The position numbers were made by a program, and so were the translations under genes. Below, one piece after another: positions 63,230 to 64,000 of a DNA stretch of 64,000 nucleotides. Each line of letters opens with the position of its first letter. Position 1 is the stretch's first letter. The DNA lies in assembly GCF_023093535.1 (NCBI RefSeq), contig NZ_CP095757.1, forward strand, positions 3,830,820-3,894,819, written 5' to 3'. This DNA comes from Halovivax limisalsi. Lineage in GTDB: Archaea > Halobacteriota > Halobacteria > Halobacteriales > Natrialbaceae. The notes under the pieces were generated by a model. It did no database searches. It was given only the letters and a program-made list of their open reading frames with translations, and was not told where the DNA came from.

Positions 63230-64000
63230 CGGTTTCGTGGGTTCGCGTCGTTCGTGTTCGAATTGTTACAGCTATGCAGCGCACCAGCGCGGCTGGCGGG
63301 TGCGAACGCCGGCCCGGTCCCGCTGGCTACGGAATCCGGGGAACGGACGAGATCGCCTCGGCGTCGGTGTCACCGAGCCGGGACGGGTGTCCGCCGATCA
63401 AAATGTAAAACGAATAAGCCAGTTCATTGTCGCTACGCGCCGTTTAGGCTGCTTGGCGGACGAACGCGTTTCGGACTGGCAGGCGGACGCCATACCAGCA
63501 AAAAAGGGAGGGTCGTACATAATTCTTCGTGAGTTACGTTGGCACACCGCAATCTCCGACAGTTCCGATCCGACTGTGCCGAATAACCACACGATTGTCG
63601 ACTGAACGCGGATCGAATAGGATATTCTGTAGAAATTCCTATGTCAACTCGCCGACGCTGTGCATCCGTGGAACGGACCGTCTGACGACGGAGGCGATGT
63701 ACCATGTGGTAACGAATAACTTCACTCGGCGTCGAGTATCGGACGGAATCGACCCGCGAACGAGTGGGCCGTCCGCCCCGGATCGACACCGATCGGGGCG
63801 GACGATGCGCCCGTCGGTCCGCGCCCCGGTCGCTCAGCGGTCTCCGGTCCGGTCGGTCGCCCGGACCACCCAACCGTACGCGGACGTACTGGAAGGAACA
63901 CGACCCTGACCGTTGCAAGGTGCGTTCAAACGGGCCGACGGCGTCATCCCGCATTCAGAGCGCCAGCCGGAGATCGTTGACCGGGGGAGGCGACCGACGG
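63230..64000. other. Intergenic / unannotated tail
   Basis: 771 bp with the pdhA promoter region at its left. Around 63395-63430 and 63600-63730 it is AT-richer. Frames on both strands are Arg/Ser-rich with no haloarchaeal acidic signature or motif, so no gene is called. A gene cut by the window end cannot be excluded. Confidence 0.45.

Noticed and set aside
63433..63954. 173-codon minus-strand frame at the window end
   Set aside because: Arg/Ser-rich, not acidic, no motif; overlaps other equally poor frames.
1..64000. CRISPR arrays, insertion sequences, prophage or replication origin
   Set aside because: No regularly spaced direct repeats, transposase, integrase, capsid or Orc1/Cdc6 genes were seen.

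Overview
This window is a high-GC chromosomal segment from a halophilic archaeon (class Halobacteria). The evidence is the strongly acidic proteins, TATA-box promoters 25-30 nt ahead of many (near-)leaderless starts, twin-arginine (Tat) signals with lipoboxes, a PGF-CTERM surface protein, archaeal RNase P RNA and a thermosome, bat-type HTH_10 regulators, and a haloarchaeal nitrous-oxide reductase cluster. The genus cannot be fixed from sequence alone.

Layout. 0-1.5 kb: RNase P RNA (minus strand) with an enlarged 5' domain holding a tandem 40-bp repeat, then an AMMECR1-domain gene. 1.6-4.5 kb: a less GC-rich islet with a DUF234 ATPase and a Tat-type secreted protein whose start looks frameshifted. 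4.5-9.4 kb: nicotinate phosphoribosyltransferase and nicotinamidase (pyridine salvage) flanking a PGF-CTERM metalloprotease-like protein, then a dimethylargininase-like hydrolase. 9.4-15.5 kb: the nosZ-orf-nosD-nosF-nosY operon with overlapping genes. 15.7-21.4 kb: thioesterase, a tightly coupled HTH/unknown pair, an M23-like protein, lipoate ligase-like protein, SWIM protein, trm1 and a lipoprotein. 21.5-31.5 kb: a multi-sensor bat regulator, a BrkB-type membrane protein, divergent glnA/lrp, RidA, tRNA-Ser(GGA) followed by a hairpin-rich repeat stretch, DUF302 and small proteins, then an HMCES/YedK protein.

32.6-43.1 kb is the most interesting block. Five copies of one palindrome, TTAGG-N4-CCTAA (one copy with one mismatch), lie on core promoters of: a Tat-exported gluconate-dehydrogenase-type small subunit plus GMC oxidoreductase; a GT2 glycosyltransferase; a ferric-type ABC binding protein plus permease plus GT-C glycosyltransferase; a reversibly-glycosylated-polypeptide/UDP-sugar-mutase-like protein; and an LPG-synthase-type membrane protein. 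A sugar epimerase follows. The palindrome resembles DtxR/Idr metal-responsive operators, so this looks like a metal-(probably iron-)controlled regulon that couples ferric uptake to sugar oxidation and glycoconjugate synthesis. No ABC ATPase is encoded in it.

44-64 kb: thermosome with a strong 3' hairpin, ABC exporter, phosphotransferase, SnoaL-like protein, a halocin C8-like bacteriocin precursor (Tat signal, middle domain, ten-cysteine C-terminus), rhodanese-MBL fusion, two regulators, a TPP enzyme, a VOC protein, a sensor kinase, a CHAT-like protein that has lost its catalytic cysteine, and an E1 alpha/beta 2-oxoacid dehydrogenase pair without E2/E3. The last 770 bases hold no gene I can support.
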